64,000 nucleotides of DNA from Callorhinus ursinus (GCF_003265705.1 NW_020313285.1:17162817-17226816), one strand, 5' to 3'; counted from the stretch's first letter, positions 43,159-57,721 are shown. The notes: generated from the sequence alone by a model not told the origin. Made by a program: numbers and translations.

Positions 43159-43467
43159 CAGTTGACTCTTGAACAATTTTGGGGTTACGGGTAACAATCC
43201 TCTGCATAGTCGAAAATCCACGTGTAACTTGACTAACTGAAAACTTAATTACCATAGTGTACTGTTGACTGGCAGCCTTACTGACAAGAGAAACGGTTAA
43301 CACATTTTGTATGTTACACGTGTTATATACTATATTCTTATAATAAAGTAAGCTAGAGAAAAATGTTATAATGAGGAAGAGAAAGTACGTTTACAATACC
43401 GTATCACAAAATATCCATGTTATAAGTGGACCCCCACAGTTCAAATCAGTGTTGTTCAAGGGTCAGT
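43159..43467. mobile_element. Tigger-like DNA transposon, copy 2
   Basis: CAGTTGACTCTTGAAC at the left and GTTCAAGGGTCAGT at the right, with TA at 43157-43158 and 43468-43469. Internal AAAGTAAGCTAGAGAAAAAT and TATAAGTGGACCCCCACAGT match the copy at 38032-38348, same orientation. Confidence 0.85.
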
Positions 43468-43533
43468 TATAATTTGAACTGAGACAAACTTTTATTTAGC
43501 TTTTCAAGATGTACAAAGCAATTCTTATTACTG
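43468..43533 (+). repeat. Likely source of the copy at 40758-40813
   Basis: Begins at the TA duplication of the Tigger-like element and runs through TTTAGCTTTTCAAGATGTAC to TATTACTG. Its flanks appear continuous here, whereas the other copy sits inside a SINE. Confidence 0.65.
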
Positions 43534-43665
43534 TTAAGGCAGATGTAGATTTTAAAACTAAGTAAAAATATTACCAGACTTCAGGGGAGAATATTACCTA
43601 CAGCCACCGTATGATAGAATGTTCATTGAGATGGAGGCATTCTGTATCCAATTCTAGTAAGTTTT

Positions 43666-43879
43666 TTTTTCTTTTAAAGATTTTATTTATTTGACAGAGA
43701 CACAGCGAGAGAGGGAACACAAGCAGGGGGAGTGGGGAGCGGGGAGGGGGAGAGGGAGAAGCAGGCCTCCTGCTGAACGGGGAGCACAAGGAGCCTGACA
43801 CGGGGCTTGATCCCAGGACCCTGGGATCACAACCTGAGCCGAAGGCAGACGCTTAAGGACGAGCCACCCAGGCGCCCCG
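43666..43879 (-). mobile_element. CAN-SINE (minus)
   Basis: Perfect AATTCTAGTAAGTTTT at 43650-43665 and 43880-43895. Body has an extra GGGGAGCGGGGAGGG stretch. Confidence 0.93.
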
Positions 43880-43899
43880 AATTCTAGTAAGTTTTAAGA

Positions 43900-44215
43900 G
43901 ATAAAAATGATTTGAGTTTTACTTGAGGGCCATTGGGAAGGCCTCACAAAGTGAGTAATACTGCTGGAGAATGAGTGAGGTATAGAAGGACCAGAGCATT
44001 TCAGGTGGCAAAGTGGTCTGAGCAAAGCAGAAAGATGGGACGACTAACTTGTGTTGGTTCACTGTGCCTGAGATGCAGGTGGAAAGTATGGTTGGGATTG
44101 GGATGGTACAAGGCCTTAGGTTCCACAGTAAGGCATCTGGGCTTTATTTGTTGGTTACGGGTTTTGTTTGAAAGGTAATTACAAGTAAGACCGCTTCAGA
44201 GTTACTGGGTAGAAT
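43900..44215 (-). mobile_element. L2 LINE fragment (antisense)
   Basis: GGCCATTGGGAAGGCCTCAC, AAGTGGTCTGAGCAAAGCAG, GGTACAAGGCCTTAGG and AAGGCATCTGGGCTTTATTT follow antisense L2. Confidence 0.6.
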
Positions 44216-44219
44216 AGAA

Positions 44220-44735
44220 AATTAACTTTCCACAGGACATATAATAAGCTTGGGAACATTAGTGTTTTTATTGTTAGAGCCAGCAGTTGTTTTGATGAGA
44301 TGAAGGTTTGAAGAAGGGGCTGCAGGATACAATGGAAGATAAATAACTTTGCCTTGTAATTATGTTGGGATTGAGATGTTGGTGGGATCTGGTGGCTTTT
44401 AGAAAAGATGTGAGTTTACCAATCATTAGGCTTAGGTTAGAAGGTCTTTTTGGAATGGAGAGGGTGAAAGGAGTGGGTAGGATTGTGTTTGGCAGTTTCC
44501 TAAAGGGCAGTATGAGCTTTGATAGGAGAGACATTTACTTGTATTGAGAATATTTAAAAAAAATTTTAGTGAGTAGGGGTATGTGTGTGTATGTGTGTAT
44601 ATATATATGCAGAAAGGCTAAGCTTGACTACCTGTGTTTCTCAGAGGCTAGCTCCAGCACATTTTGGGCCTGTAGAGTTTAGGGGTCAGAGCAAATCTAA
44701 TGAGATCCCAGACTGTGCCGTATTTATACAGTGCA
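44220..44735. other. HSPA4 intron 1, nothing recognised
   Basis: A (TG)n/(TA)n tract lies at 44581-44608. No exon seen. Confidence 0.35.
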
Positions 44736-44739
44736 AAGC

Positions 44740-44865
44740 TACTTGCAGCTGCTCTGGGAGATTGGCTCACAGGGGTTCTTACCCATTTGGGTGGAAAGGG
44801 TCGCTGAGGCGCAGAGAGGCCTAGCATTCTGGCAGATTGCACAGGGCTAGTAAGTTTATTTAAAT
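44740..44865 (-). repeat. MIR fragment (antisense), weak
   Basis: GCTGAGGCGCAGAGAGGCCT and TTGCACAGGGCTAGTAAG resemble the MIR core in reverse. Confidence 0.5.
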
Positions 44866-45009
44866 AAAATAATTCTCAGTAGATCATCTAATGTAGTTTT
44901 GGGCCTAGGCATTATGGCTCCAGAGCTTATTACTCTAAATTGGAAGAACTAGGGATCTAGGGCAGATAGAAAGGGCCAAAGCTAGAGTGTAAAGTATGGG
45001 GAAATGGTC

Positions 45010-45190
45010 TAGAGTCTTGACTCCATTGCTTCCAGATTGTGAGACACTGGATAAATGTACTTACTAAAACCTTTTTGGACTCAGTTTTTTCCTACAAAAG
45101 AGGGATAAGATGGTGGGGTACTTTTGAAGATTTAATGAGATAATACACATAGCAATTTGTGCAGTTACTGTTATTAAAGTAGGAAGAAGA
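45010..45190 (+). repeat. MIR (sense)
   Basis: GACTCCATTGCTTCCAGATT, GGACTCAGTTTTTTCCTACA, AAGATTTAATGAGATAATAC in MIR order. Confidence 0.75.
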
Positions 45191-45194
45191 GAAG

Positions 45195-45600
45195 GTTTTA
45201 CTGGATTCGGGAGAAAATAAACTCTGTTTAGGATTTAGTTTTGTCTTTTAGGATATTTTGGGTTCTTTGGGGTGAATTAGATCTTTAGCTTGAAAGAAAG
45301 CAGCCACTGGAAGGGGAGATGATAAATACATGGGAGTAGAGGGAACGTGGGGCAGGGCTCCAGAGGGATTAATTAGAATGAAAAACCTATGGGGAAGCAT
45401 AGGGACCATGCTAGTAAAAGTATCAATTCCAATATAACTGACTTTTTAAGCTTAAAAATGGTGTTTTAAAGTAGTTATACCTGTGAGCAGATTTCAGTTT
45501 TGCTTTCTAGAATAAGCTGCAAGTACATCAAACTAGCAGGCAGTGTATGAACTGGTGATTTGGAAGAATGTGTTCATAAGGGGGAATGAAGTTCATTGTC
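45195..45600. other. HSPA4 intron 1, nothing recognised
   Basis: No repeat or exon named. Confidence 0.35.
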
Positions 45601-45618
45601 GGAAATTGTGAGTCCTTG

Positions 45619-45730
45619 CGGCGCCTGTCTGGCTCCGTTGGGAGGAGCATGCGACTCTTCTTGATTTTGGGGTTGTGAGTTTGAGCCCCAGGTTGGGTGT
45701 AGAGATTACTAAAAAAAATGAAATTAAAAG
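45619..45730 (+). mobile_element. Short CAN-SINE (plus)
   Basis: CGGCGCCTGTCTGGCTCCGT to GGTTGGGTGTAGAGATTACT and an A-rich tail. Perfect AATTGTGAGTCCTTG at 45604-45618 and 45731-45745. Confidence 0.9.
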
Positions 45731-46222
45731 AATTGTGAGTCCTTGGAAGCTAGTGCTGGAAAATTTCTTACTAATAGGTAAAGTTGGACAAGAGTTCTCA
45801 TAGTTTCTAGACTATTTTCTAGGTCAAGTTATAAGCTGTTTGAAAAAGCAAGAACATTTAATTGATGTATTGGTAAGAGGGTACATTATTTTGTATTGGG
45901 ATTTTGAGCACCAGACTTGAAAAATAAGAGAATAGTGGAGATTGGCTAGATCACCTGTCTGTAGTATTCTAGACAAATGGTTAACACATCAGACTTGTAC
46001 TTCAACATCTAAATGACAGGACTCCCATTTTTCTAAGAGGCCAGGCATTCTCATGGACAGTTTTACTCAATGGAGAGGTCAAAATCGTAGACTTCCTGTG
46101 TGCTTTTACGATATGTGGCTTTTTAGCTAAGACTCAGAAAAGTTCCTTGCTATGGCGATGTAATCCTGTTGGATGTAATGTTGCAGTAAGGTTTGATGCT
46201 TAAATGTTTTTTTTCCCCCTAG

Positions 46223-46280
46223 GGCTTGCATTTCTTTTGGTCCTAAGAATCGTTCAATTGGAGCAGCAGCTAAAAGCCAG
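46223..46280 (+). CDS. HSPA4: HSPA4 coding exon 2
   Basis: After a pyrimidine tract and TAG (46220-46222) the exon completes the split Pro codon and reads ACISFGPKNRSIGAAAKSQ (to residue 55), ending at the GTAGAG donor. It belongs to subdomain IA of the ATPase fold. In canonical Hsp70s this region reads PS.V.F....R..G..A..Q; the same pattern is visible. The splice phase (2) matches exon 1. A T-run just after the donor (46287-46301) is unlikely to affect splicing. Confidence 0.97.
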
Positions 46281-46470
46281 GTAGAGTTTTTTTTTTTTTT
46301 TCTAAAATGACTTATTTCTCTGCTTTGTCCATCTTTCCCTTCAACTATTTCAGTGCCCATTATCTGCCTAATACGGCAGTACCTAGGTGAGCAGCTGAGA
46401 AAGAGGGCCTGATCCCTAGTCTCGTGTGCTTGAGTGAGAAGCAAATAGCTTTTTAAAATAGCATGAGCAG

Positions 46471-46598
46471 GGGCCCCTAGGTGGCTTAGTTGGTTAAGCT
46501 TTTGACTCTTGATCTAGCTCAGATCTTGATCTCAGGGTTGTGAGTTCAAACCCCACTTTGGGCTCCACGCTGGGTGTGGACCCTACTTAAAAAAAGAT
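46471..46598 (+). mobile_element. Short CAN-SINE (plus)
   Basis: AAAATAGCATGAGCAG (46455-46470) and AAAATAGCATGAACAG (46599-46614). Head GGGCCCCTAGGTGGCTTAGT. Confidence 0.9.
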
Positions 46599-46619
46599 AA
46601 AATAGCATGAACAGTATCA

Positions 46620-47050
46620 TTTATTTAATGCAAACTACTGGGATGTATTTTGTCCAGATTTTGTTTAAGCAAGGCTTGTTTATTCCTTTATATTTTATAT
46701 GTTCCTTAAAGTCTGTCTCTTGGGGTTTTCATCTTAGGCATACTGAGAGTCACTGTTGTTTGTAGATTTGATCTTTAATTTAATCAAGGTTCTCAAGGAA
46801 AGAAAGCGTACTCGTAGAAGCACAGTTGACATTTATGTGTTTACTTTATAAGTCAGGAACCTAACATTATTTGTTGGTTTCTAAGTAACCAGAGCAGCAG
46901 AACCCCAAGAGTTCTGTTGCTTTGAGTGTCTGAGGTTGCTGTAAAATTAAGGAGTTGCATATTTGACCTTTTTATGGTTCAGCCTGGAGCACCATATAGA
47001 ATGAATAACTGTCTCTTTTTCTGGACTGGGCAGGGCCTACAGTATAAAAG
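46620..47050. other. HSPA4 intron 2, nothing recognised
   Basis: No exon or repeat named. Confidence 0.35.
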
Positions 47051-47054
47051 TCCA

Positions 47055-47160
47055 GGGGTGCCTGGCTGGTGCAGTTGGAAGAGCATGTGACTCTTGATCT
47101 TGGGGTTATGAGTTTGAGCCCCATGTTAGGTGTAGAGATTGCTAAAAAAATAAATAAAAA
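47055..47160 (+). mobile_element. Short CAN-SINE (plus)
   Basis: GGGGTGCCTGGCTGGTGCAG, GAGTTTGAGCCCCATGTTAG, AGAGATTGCTAAAAAAATAA. Confidence 0.85.
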
Positions 47161-47689
47161 GCCTAAGAAAATGGTGCTTAGCCCATTGATTTTTGATTAC
47201 ACTGGGTGTTTTATAATCTTATTTTCAGAAAGTCAAAGATTTGTTAGGAAGCAGTAGATAGCAAGTACAGAGTTAGTTTGAAATGTCTTCTAAAATTCCA
47301 GTGAGTTCTTTTGTTTTTAAACTTGCTTTCATTATTGAGAATAGTTATTGTACTAAACCGGTTGCCTAGTTCTAGAATAACATAGTTATTGTGGTACTGA
47401 GTTTCTGCTTGGCAGCCTTCTGAAGTAGGTCCCGATTTTGGGGGCCTAATATTGTTTTATGAAAGACTTCTAGGTGCTTTATGACACAGCTGATGCAGAG
47501 GAGCTCTGCAGTTCTTATAAAAGTAAAAGAAATTTGGAAGTTACATGCACTACCTTTATCTAAACATCAGTGTTAGTATCTTAACGTATAACCTTTTGTA
47601 CTCTTTCTACGGAAATAAATGCTTCCCCCACTCCAAAAGTGAGATCATAGCATATAGATACTTGTCTTCCAACCTATTAAAATAATGTT

Positions 47690-47890
47690 ACCCACTGTAT
47701 GGATATATCATTTATTTACCCATTCTCCTGTTAATTAACCATCCAGCCTGTTTCCAGTGTTCTGCTATTGTAAATAATATTTGGTCACTGTCTTTGTACA
47801 TTTATCTTTATGTAATTACTGTCCTCTTTTTTTCCTGTAAAGTTTCTTTCACTAGAATTTCTGAATTGATATTGCCAGATTGACTCCTGG
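47690..47890 (+). mobile_element. Old L1-related fragment
   Basis: ACTGTATGGATATATCATTT, CCATCCAGCCTGTTTCCAGT and TTCACTAGAATTTCTGAATT resemble the old L1-type 3' region found elsewhere in this window. Confidence 0.5.
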
Positions 47891-48255
47891 AGAGTTTGAA
47901 TCACAAATTATAATTTTTAAAAGTTAAAGCTCATTTTATGTAAATGTTAATTAGAAGTTTAAGAACAGAAGAATACCTTCGTACATGAACAGTGCCCCAT
48001 CTTCATGGAGAAGTAGAACAAGCTGGGCTCTTGTGCCCATCCCTGCCCCTGTGGTCTGTACAAGGCCATTATTCCTCACTTCACACGTGAGCAGGCATCA
48101 TACAGAAAGGTGTAGTGCTAAAGAAAATGAAACTCGAAAGGAAACCTTGTGGAGTTAAAATGATGCTAGTTTAATCTGAGGCTGTTGAATTTTTTCCCCC
48201 CTAATTTAATTGCTCTTAATCTTTTCACTCTGATTCTGATGTTCTTCCTCTTTAG

Positions 48256-49670
<1,415 letters not shown>

Positions 49671-49674
49671 CATT

Positions 49675-49870
49675 TATCCTTTAATTTAAGTATTTATTGT
49701 GTCTGGTTTGTCCTAAGTCTTGGGCCTACAGCAGTAAACAAACTGACAGAAACTATGACCTCAGGCTACATTGGATCCTAATTTTGGAAATGATCATAAA
49801 GTCAACACAGTAAACAAAGTAAAACCCACATAGTATTCCAGGTGGCAGAGTGTCCACCACGAGACCTCTT
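49675..49870 (-). mobile_element. L2 LINE fragment (antisense)
   Basis: TTTAATTTAAGTATTTATTG, GGCCTACAGCAGTAAACAAA and TGACAGAAACTATGACCTCA follow the antisense L2 3' end. Confidence 0.65.
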
Positions 49871-50174
49871 TATGGAGGTGCAGTGTTGGGCCATGGTGAG
49901 TGCTCCCAGTTTGCTTCTGCACAGGTGATCTGAGCTTTTGTTGGTGGTCACAGCATACTGTTTACATAATGGTCCTTATCTGCAGGTATTCATATTTGAC
50001 AAACATGTTAAAAAGCTAAAAGTGACCGTCAAGTTGTTTTTGCTTCTCAGACTAGTGTTCTTCAGTTCCTTCTTGAGATAATGATCCATTGATGAGGGAG
50101 AAAATTGCTCATTTTAGGCTTTTAGGTCATGAAAAACTGGAATAAGTCTAGATCCTTTTGTTGTTTTATTGTAG

Positions 50175-50550
<376 letters not shown>

Positions 50551-50637
50551 AAGAAGCAGAGAAGAATTTTGTCAGTTGCAAATAAAATTGCTTTTTGCCT
50601 TTGGTTATAGAGATTATTTTAAGAATTTATCAAACCA

Positions 50638-50833
50638 GGGCGCTTGGGTGGCTCAGTTGGTTAAGCGACTGCCTTCGGCTCAGGTCATGATCCTGGAGTC
50701 CCGGGATCGAGTCCCACCTCGGGCTCCCTGCTCAGCAGGGAGTCTGCTTCTCCCTCTGACCCTCTTCCCTCTCGTGCTCTCTATCTCTCATTCTCTCTCT
50801 CTCAAATAAATAAATAAAATCTTTAAAAAAAAA
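50638..50833 (+). mobile_element. CAN-SINE (plus), GGAGTCCC subtype
   Basis: AAGAATTTATCAAACCA (50621-50637) and AAGAATTTATCAAACTA (50834-50850). Head has TTGGGTGG for CTGGGTGG. Confidence 0.93.
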
Positions 50834-50863
50834 AAGAATTTATCAAACTAGTCTTCATTTTCT

Positions 50864-51052
50864 CTCTCTCTCTTTTTTTTAAGATTTATTTATTTTTTGA
50901 CAGCGAGAGAGGGAACACAAGCAGGGGGAATGGAAGAGGGAGAAGCAGGCTTCCTGCCGAGCAGGGAGCCCGATGCGGGGCTCGATCCCAGGACCCTGGG
51001 ATCATGACCTGAGCCGATGGCAGATGCGTAACGACTGAGCCACCCAGGCGCC
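50864..51052 (-). mobile_element. CAN-SINE (minus)
   Basis: CTAGTCTTCATTTTCT at 50848-50863 and 51053-51068, perfect. Its left duplication overlaps the right duplication of the SINE before it. Confidence 0.93.
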
Positions 51053-51356
51053 CTAGTCTTCATTTTCTTGAGTATTCTTTTCTTCCCCCTCGTTTTTACT
51101 CAGCTCTTCTCTGTTTTTCCTATTTGAAGGCTTACCTCAAAGCCCACTTACCCCTGGATTCCTTTTAGCACCTTGCAGAGGGCCTGGCACGTGATAGCCA
51201 CTTGTTTGTTGAATTTGAATATTCACAATTAGAAATGTTATTTTCTTCATTTCAGTGTCTGTATTTTATTTTTGCTTGCCCTGTATTTAGAACTAAAGGC
51301 AGGGCGGCACTAGACTAATCTTGTCTTTTGCATATTCCTGTTAAGATGGAAGCCTG

Positions 51357-51552
51357 GGGCACCTGGGTGGCTCAGTTGGTTAAGCAACTGCCTTCGGCTC
51401 AGGTCATGATCCTGGAGTCCCGGGATCGAGTCCCGCATCAGGCTCCCTGCTCAGCGGGGAGTCTGCTTCTCCCTCTGACCCTCTTCCCTCTCATGCTCTC
51501 TGTCTCTCATTCTCTCTCAAATAAATAAAATCTTTAAAAAAAAAAAAAAAAA
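51357..51552 (+). mobile_element. CAN-SINE (plus), GGAGTCCC subtype
   Basis: Perfect AAGATGGAAGCCTG at 51343-51356 and 51553-51566. Confidence 0.93.
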
Positions 51553-51569
51553 AAGATGGAAGCCTGATG

Positions 51570-52025
51570 GAGTCCTTAGGAACTGTTGAAATTTGGGTGG
51601 TTGTATTGGCTTTGCAACTGAATCTCCTCATTCTGTAGTTGTTATATTAATATCTTAGTTCTGTGTTCTCTTTTGTCTTCGTATTGGTGTATTCATCAGC
51701 AAAGCAAGGGCTGTTAGGTGACTTTTACTCTGCAGTCTGTTGTCTGATAGATTTCTTGGTTCTTGGCTAACGAGTACAGTAGAACTGACATTTGTCAGGA
51801 AGAATTGGATTATGGTTGTGTGCTGTATTCCAGGGATGCAAAGAATAAAAGTACTACTTAAGAGCTCATATTCAATGCAGGCACTGCGTTTCTTAGATTC
51901 ATTTGTCTTTCCCTTACATTTTCAGATTTGTACCCATTTCCCCCACCTAGGGCCCTAACTTTGAGTCTCAGTTCTCAGTATAGAAGTGAAATTTATGTAC
52001 GTACAATGGCAGAATGCCCGAGTGG
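51570..52025. other. HSPA4 intron 4, nothing recognised
   Basis: No exon or named repeat. Confidence 0.35.
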
Positions 52026-52029
52026 CTTT

Positions 52030-52670
52030 TCCAGCTTTTGAGATCAAGTTAAAAGGTGTTGTATTAACTCATGTATTAGGGGTCCTCAAGACTGTACTGA
52101 ATTTCAGTGACTTGCTAGAATCTGTAGAACTCACCATATAGCCATACCCATGGCTAAGATTTATTACAATGAAAGGATACAAAGCAGAATCAACAAAGGG
52201 AAAGGCACAAGGGCAGTTTCTGGAGGAAACCAGGCACAAACTTCTAAGAGTCCCCTTCCAGGGGAGTCATACTGGGTGCACTTAATTCTTCTAGTGGCAA
52301 GTTGTGATAACACATGACATACCGAACACCAGCCAAGTTCTGCCTGAGCCTAGGAGTCCAGGGTTTCTAACTGGAGGTCAGTCATATAGGCACCTTGTGC
52401 CTAATCCATACCAAAATTCTAGACTCCCAGAAGGAAAGTAGCTATGTAGCATAAATTATGTTGTACAGACAGTTTAGCTGTAGTGAGCCACTCTTGTCTT
52501 TTGGGGAGATTTTTCTTTAATTTAGTGACCTCTTTATCACTTAAGTTCCTCTATGCTGGGAGAGAACTAACCTTTTCATCAGGCCTTTCTAAGGATAGTC
52601 GGCTCTGGCCCCTGTACAAACTCTGCTGCACATTCACTGCCCTAGTTCTTGCTATTGTGGTATATCTAAT
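52030..52670 (-). mobile_element. Ancient LTR (ERVL/MaLR-like), antisense
   Basis: TTTATTACAATGAAAGGATA, AAAGCAGAATCAACAAAGGG, GGAGGAAACCAGGCACAAAC and CCAAAATTCTAGACTCCCAG belong to a common old mammalian LTR in reverse. It is non-coding. The exact family is not assigned. Confidence 0.6.
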
Positions 52671-53065
52671 TGCTATATAAATGGAGCTTGGGCATATTTT
52701 GCTTTATTTATGAGTTGATATTGTTAAAACATAAACTTTATTTTTTTTTGGAAAGGTAATAGTAGCCCTGGTGTTCAAAAATGAAATGTGTGTATGGGAA
52801 GCTTCGGCACCCTCTGCTTACCTAGACTTTTTCTTCCCAGATGTTAGGAGTTTTATTACTTGGTCACACATCTTTCCAGAGATTTTTGTGTACCCAAGTA
52901 GATATGTATATATATATATCCTTTTTTAGTTTCATTTTTCTTTTGATAAATTTTAGACATTTTATCTTCTGTATCTTCCTTAGTGGTAAAGAAGGGCTTC
53001 ATTCTTTTCAGCGGCTGCAGAATATTCCAGTTATGCATGTACTGAAATCTCTTCAGTCTGTTTTT

Positions 53066-53256
53066 TTTTTTAAGATTTTATTTATTTATTTGACGGAGAT
53101 AGTGAGAGAGGGAACACAAGCAGGAGGAGTGGGAGAGGGAGAAGCAAGCCTCCCGCTGAGCAGGGAGCCCGATGTGGGGCTCGATCCCGGGACCCTGGGA
53201 CCATGACCTGAGCCGAAGGCAGACGCTTAACGACTGAGCCACCCAGGCGCCCCTAG
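53066..53256 (-). mobile_element. CAN-SINE (minus)
   Basis: TCAGTCTGTTTTT at about 53053-53065 and 53257-53269. Confidence 0.9.
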
Positions 53257-53309
53257 TCAGTCTGTTTTTGTTGGACCTGTAGTTGCTTCCTTTTTTTAAA
53301 AAATCTACA

Positions 53310-53508
53310 TATTTTAGTTTTTGAAGATTTATTTGAGAGACAGCGTGCATGGGAACGGGGGGGGAGGGGCAGAGGGAGAGAGAATCTCGGGCCGACTCCC
53401 TGCTGAGTACAGAGCCCAACATGGGGCTCGATCCCACGACCCTGAGATCATGACCTGAGCCGAAATCAAGAGTCAGACGGTAAACTGACTGAGCCACCCA
53501 GGTGCGCC
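53310..53508 (-). mobile_element. Old CAN-SINE (minus)
   Basis: GAAGATTTATTTGAGAGACA, GGGCCGACTCCCTGCTGAGT and CCACCCAGGTGCGCCC. No clean duplication. Confidence 0.83.
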
Positions 53509-53596
53509 CTTTCAGTTTTTTTTTTAAATTATAAAGAATTAAAAAATTTTTTTTGCTGTGAATAAACTTGAACAGATAAGATTTTGCTTGTATGTG

Positions 53597-53779
53597 GGCG
53601 CCTGGGTGGCTCAGTTGGTTAAGCGACTGCCTTCGGCTCAGGTCATGATCCTGGAGTCCTGGGATCGAGTCTCACATCGGGCTCCCTGCTCGGCAGGGAG
53701 TCTGCTTCTCCCTCTGACCCTCTTCCCTCTCGTGCTCTCTATCTCTCTCTCAAATAAATAAATAAATCTTAAAAAAAAA
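53597..53779 (+). mobile_element. CAN-SINE (plus), GGAGTCCC subtype, little diverged
   Basis: AAGATTTTGCTTGTATGTG (53578-53596) with a near copy from 53780. The body is nearly the same as 22691-22886. Confidence 0.92.
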
Positions 53780-53874
53780 AAGATTTTGCTCTTATGTGGT
53801 AAGTTTGTAGGATTTGTGGGTTAGAATCCTAGAAGTATAATTGCTAGGACAGAGGATATGTGTATTTGTAATTT

Positions 53875-54050
53875 TTTTTTTAAAGATTTTATTTACTTAT
53901 TTGTCAGATTGAGAGAGCACAAGCAGAGGGAGAAGCAGACTGCCCTCTGAGTAAGGAGCCCGAATCAGGACTTGATCCCAGGACCCTGGCATCATGACCT
54001 GAGCTTAGCCGAAAGCAGATGCTTAACCGTCTGAGCCTCCCAGGTGTCCC
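53875..54050 (-). mobile_element. CAN-SINE (minus)
   Basis: Perfect GTGTATTTGTAATTT at 53860-53874 and 54051-54065. It interrupts an old L1-like stretch. Confidence 0.92.
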
Positions 54051-54206
54051 GTGTATTTGTAATTTGTTTAATTGCCTTTTAAAGAATTCGTACTCACACT
54101 TTTACTTGCAGGGTATAAGAGAACTTGGACGGCATTCTCACCAGCACAGCTTATTGGGGTGTTAGCTGATTCTCTAATAGGTGAATGATGCTATCAAAGT
54201 TTGCAA

Positions 54207-54398
54207 GGGGCGCCTGGGTGGCTCAGTTGTTAAGCGTCTGCCTTCGGCTCAGGTCATTAACCCCGGGGTCCTGGGATCAAGCACCACGTCAGGCTCCCTG
54301 CCCAGTGGGAAGTGTGCTTCTCCCTCTTCCACTCCCCCTGCTGTGTTCCCTCTCGCTGTGTCTCTGTCAAATGAATAAATAAAATCTTAAAAAAAAAG
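54207..54398 (+). mobile_element. CAN-SINE (plus)
   Basis: GGGGCGCCTGGGTGGCTCAG to AATGAATAAATAAAATCTTA and an A-run. No clear duplication. Confidence 0.9.
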
Positions 54399-54639
54399 GT
54401 GTGATTTTAATGTTTTATTTTTTATGTGAAGTTGAGAACATTTTTAATTTAAGAGCCCTTCTGTATTTCTTTTCTGTAAACCATTCCTATTCTTTGCTCA
54501 TTTTGAGTTTATGGGTCTACATTTTGATTCGTAGTTCCTCATATATACTAGATTAGCTCTACTCTTTTATGTTATGAGTCGCAGATATTTTCTTCATTTG
54601 GTCATTAGAATTTTTATGAGTCAAATATGTTAATCTTTA

Positions 54640-54855
54640 TAAAAATTGTTTTGTTTATAGTTGACATACAATGTTACATTAGTTTCAGGTGTACACCTTA
54701 GTGATTTGACAAGTTCATACATTATGCTCTGTTCTCCACAAGTGTAGTTACCATCTGTCCTGTTACATTGCTATTCAGATATATTGATCTTTTCTCCTCC
54801 TTTTTTTCTTCTGTATTTTGTGTTATATTTACAGAATTTCTTCCCTCTGATGGTA
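54640..54855 (-). mobile_element. Old L1 3' region (antisense)
   Basis: TTATAGTTGACATACAATGT, TTAGTTTCAGGTGTACACCT and GTAGTTACCATCTGTCCTGT follow the antisense L1 3' end. Confidence 0.75.
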
Positions 54856-54859
54856 AAGA

Positions 54860-55155
54860 CCCCCTTTCCTTCTGGTACTCATCTTTTTTTTAACTGTTGA
54901 ATCTTTGATTTGAAATATATTTTCGTATGAGGTGTGCAGTAGGGATGGTACCTAATTTTTTCTCTGTATGGTTATCCATTTGTTCCAACACTACTTAATG
55001 AATATTCTAACTTTTCCCTACTGGTTTGAAATACCTCCTTGATCATATAAGGAATAAATTGCTGTAGGTATTTGAGGGCATTTCTAGACTTTACTGTGTT
55101 TTGGGAGGTGTATTTTAACTGAAGACTCCCTAATATAGGAAACTTTCACTTTTTT
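54860..55155. other. HSPA4 intron 4 end, nothing recognised
   Basis: AT-rich intron leading to a polypyrimidine tract and TTTTTTTGTAG acceptor. Confidence 0.4.
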
Positions 55156-55160
55156 TGTAG

Positions 55161-55274
<114 letters not shown>

Positions 55275-55870
55275 TAGCATCTGTGACTTGGTGAATCTTG
55301 AAGGTTCTGCCATCTTTTAAAACTCGGGTTTCTTGTTCTTTATTTTGCTTGCAGCACTTACACCTATGTGCCATAGTGTTTTTGGATACTGTGTCACACA
55401 TAAAGAATTCATCTGACCAATGCTTTTTCTTTATCCACATAGTAGCACTTACATTGGTACATAATCACATCCTCGTTTGGAAAATAACACAGTATTGTGC
55501 GTTCACAGTGTGTCAGTTTAAAGATCAACCTTTTCTCCAGCCCTTTAATGGGATGTAACGTATAAAGCAACATCTCAGGGAGAGATATGTGGGAATGTTG
55601 AGATGGTGCAAGTGTAGAAGAAAGAAATCCTGGAAAATATGTTTGGAAAAGTGGGGGAACTGGTTGGGAAAAATTGCCGAAGTCATTGGAATTAGAAATT
55701 GTAAACGTTAAGGAGGTCTAAGTGAATGTCAGCATTTAATTCTTTGAAGTAACTGTTCCTCATGAATAAATTATGCAAAGCATATGAACAATTTGATTTT
55801 TTGTAAAACATAGCATGTGATGCAGTCCTATTCACTGTATAATTTTTTTTTTACTTAAAGTGAATTTTAA

Positions 55871-56925
<1,055 letters not shown>

Positions 56926-56939
56926 CTTTTTTTTTTCCT

Positions 56940-57129
56940 TTTTTAATATTTTGTTTATTTGACAGAGCGCACAACCAGGGGGAGCAGCAGGCAGAGAGAG
57001 AGAGAGAGGGAAAAGCAGGCTCCCTACTGAGCAAGGAGCACGATGTGGGGCTCCATCCCAGGACCCTGGGATCATGACCTGAGCCGAAGGCAGATAGATG
57101 CTTAACTGACTAAGCCACCCAGGCACACC
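56940..57129 (-). mobile_element. CAN-SINE (minus)
   Basis: TTTAATATTTTGTTTATTTG to CCACCCAGGCACACC. No clean duplication. Confidence 0.85.
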
Positions 57130-57134
57130 TCACC

Positions 57135-57520
57135 TTTTTAAACAGAAGCTACTGGCCATAATTTAGCTTTGGCTTTGGGTCAAAGTGATACATATTTGTG
57201 ATTAGTTGCCTTTTTTCCCCCCCACCAAAATTGTCCTTTATTATCTCCTGTCATCTGTCAGTTTTGCAACTATAATTAAAATTTAATTCCACAAATACTC
57301 ATTATGAAACTCCCAGCTTGGAAGACATTTATATGGAAAGAAAAAGCATTCACAATGTTACTGCTATGAACAGGATGCTGTATTTCATTTTAGTGTTTTG
57401 AAGAAAACAATTAGTCTATAATCAGTTCTGTGTCCTATTTTTTTTTTTCAGTTAATATATTAAGATTTCCCCATGACAATTAACATCTTTGAAGAAATTG
57501 GTTTTTATTGATTTTATTTT
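57135..57520. other. HSPA4 intron 6, nothing recognised
   Basis: No exon or named repeat. Confidence 0.35.
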
Positions 57521-57540
57521 TTCATAAGAATGTAATCATT

Positions 57541-57721
57541 GGGTAACCTGGGTGACTCAATCGGTTAAGCATCTGTCTTCGGCTTAGGTCATGATGGTCC
57601 TGGGATTGAGTCCCGCATTGGGTTCCCTGCTCTGCAGGGAGCCTGCTTCTCCCTCTGCCTCTTCCTATTTCTATGTATCTCATGAATAAATAAATAAAAT
57701 CTTTAAAAAAATAAAATAAAA
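57541..57721 (+). mobile_element. CAN-SINE (plus)
   Basis: Perfect AAGAATGTAATCATT at 57526-57540 and 57722-57736. Part of the CCCAGGGTCCTGGGAT block is missing. Confidence 0.92.
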
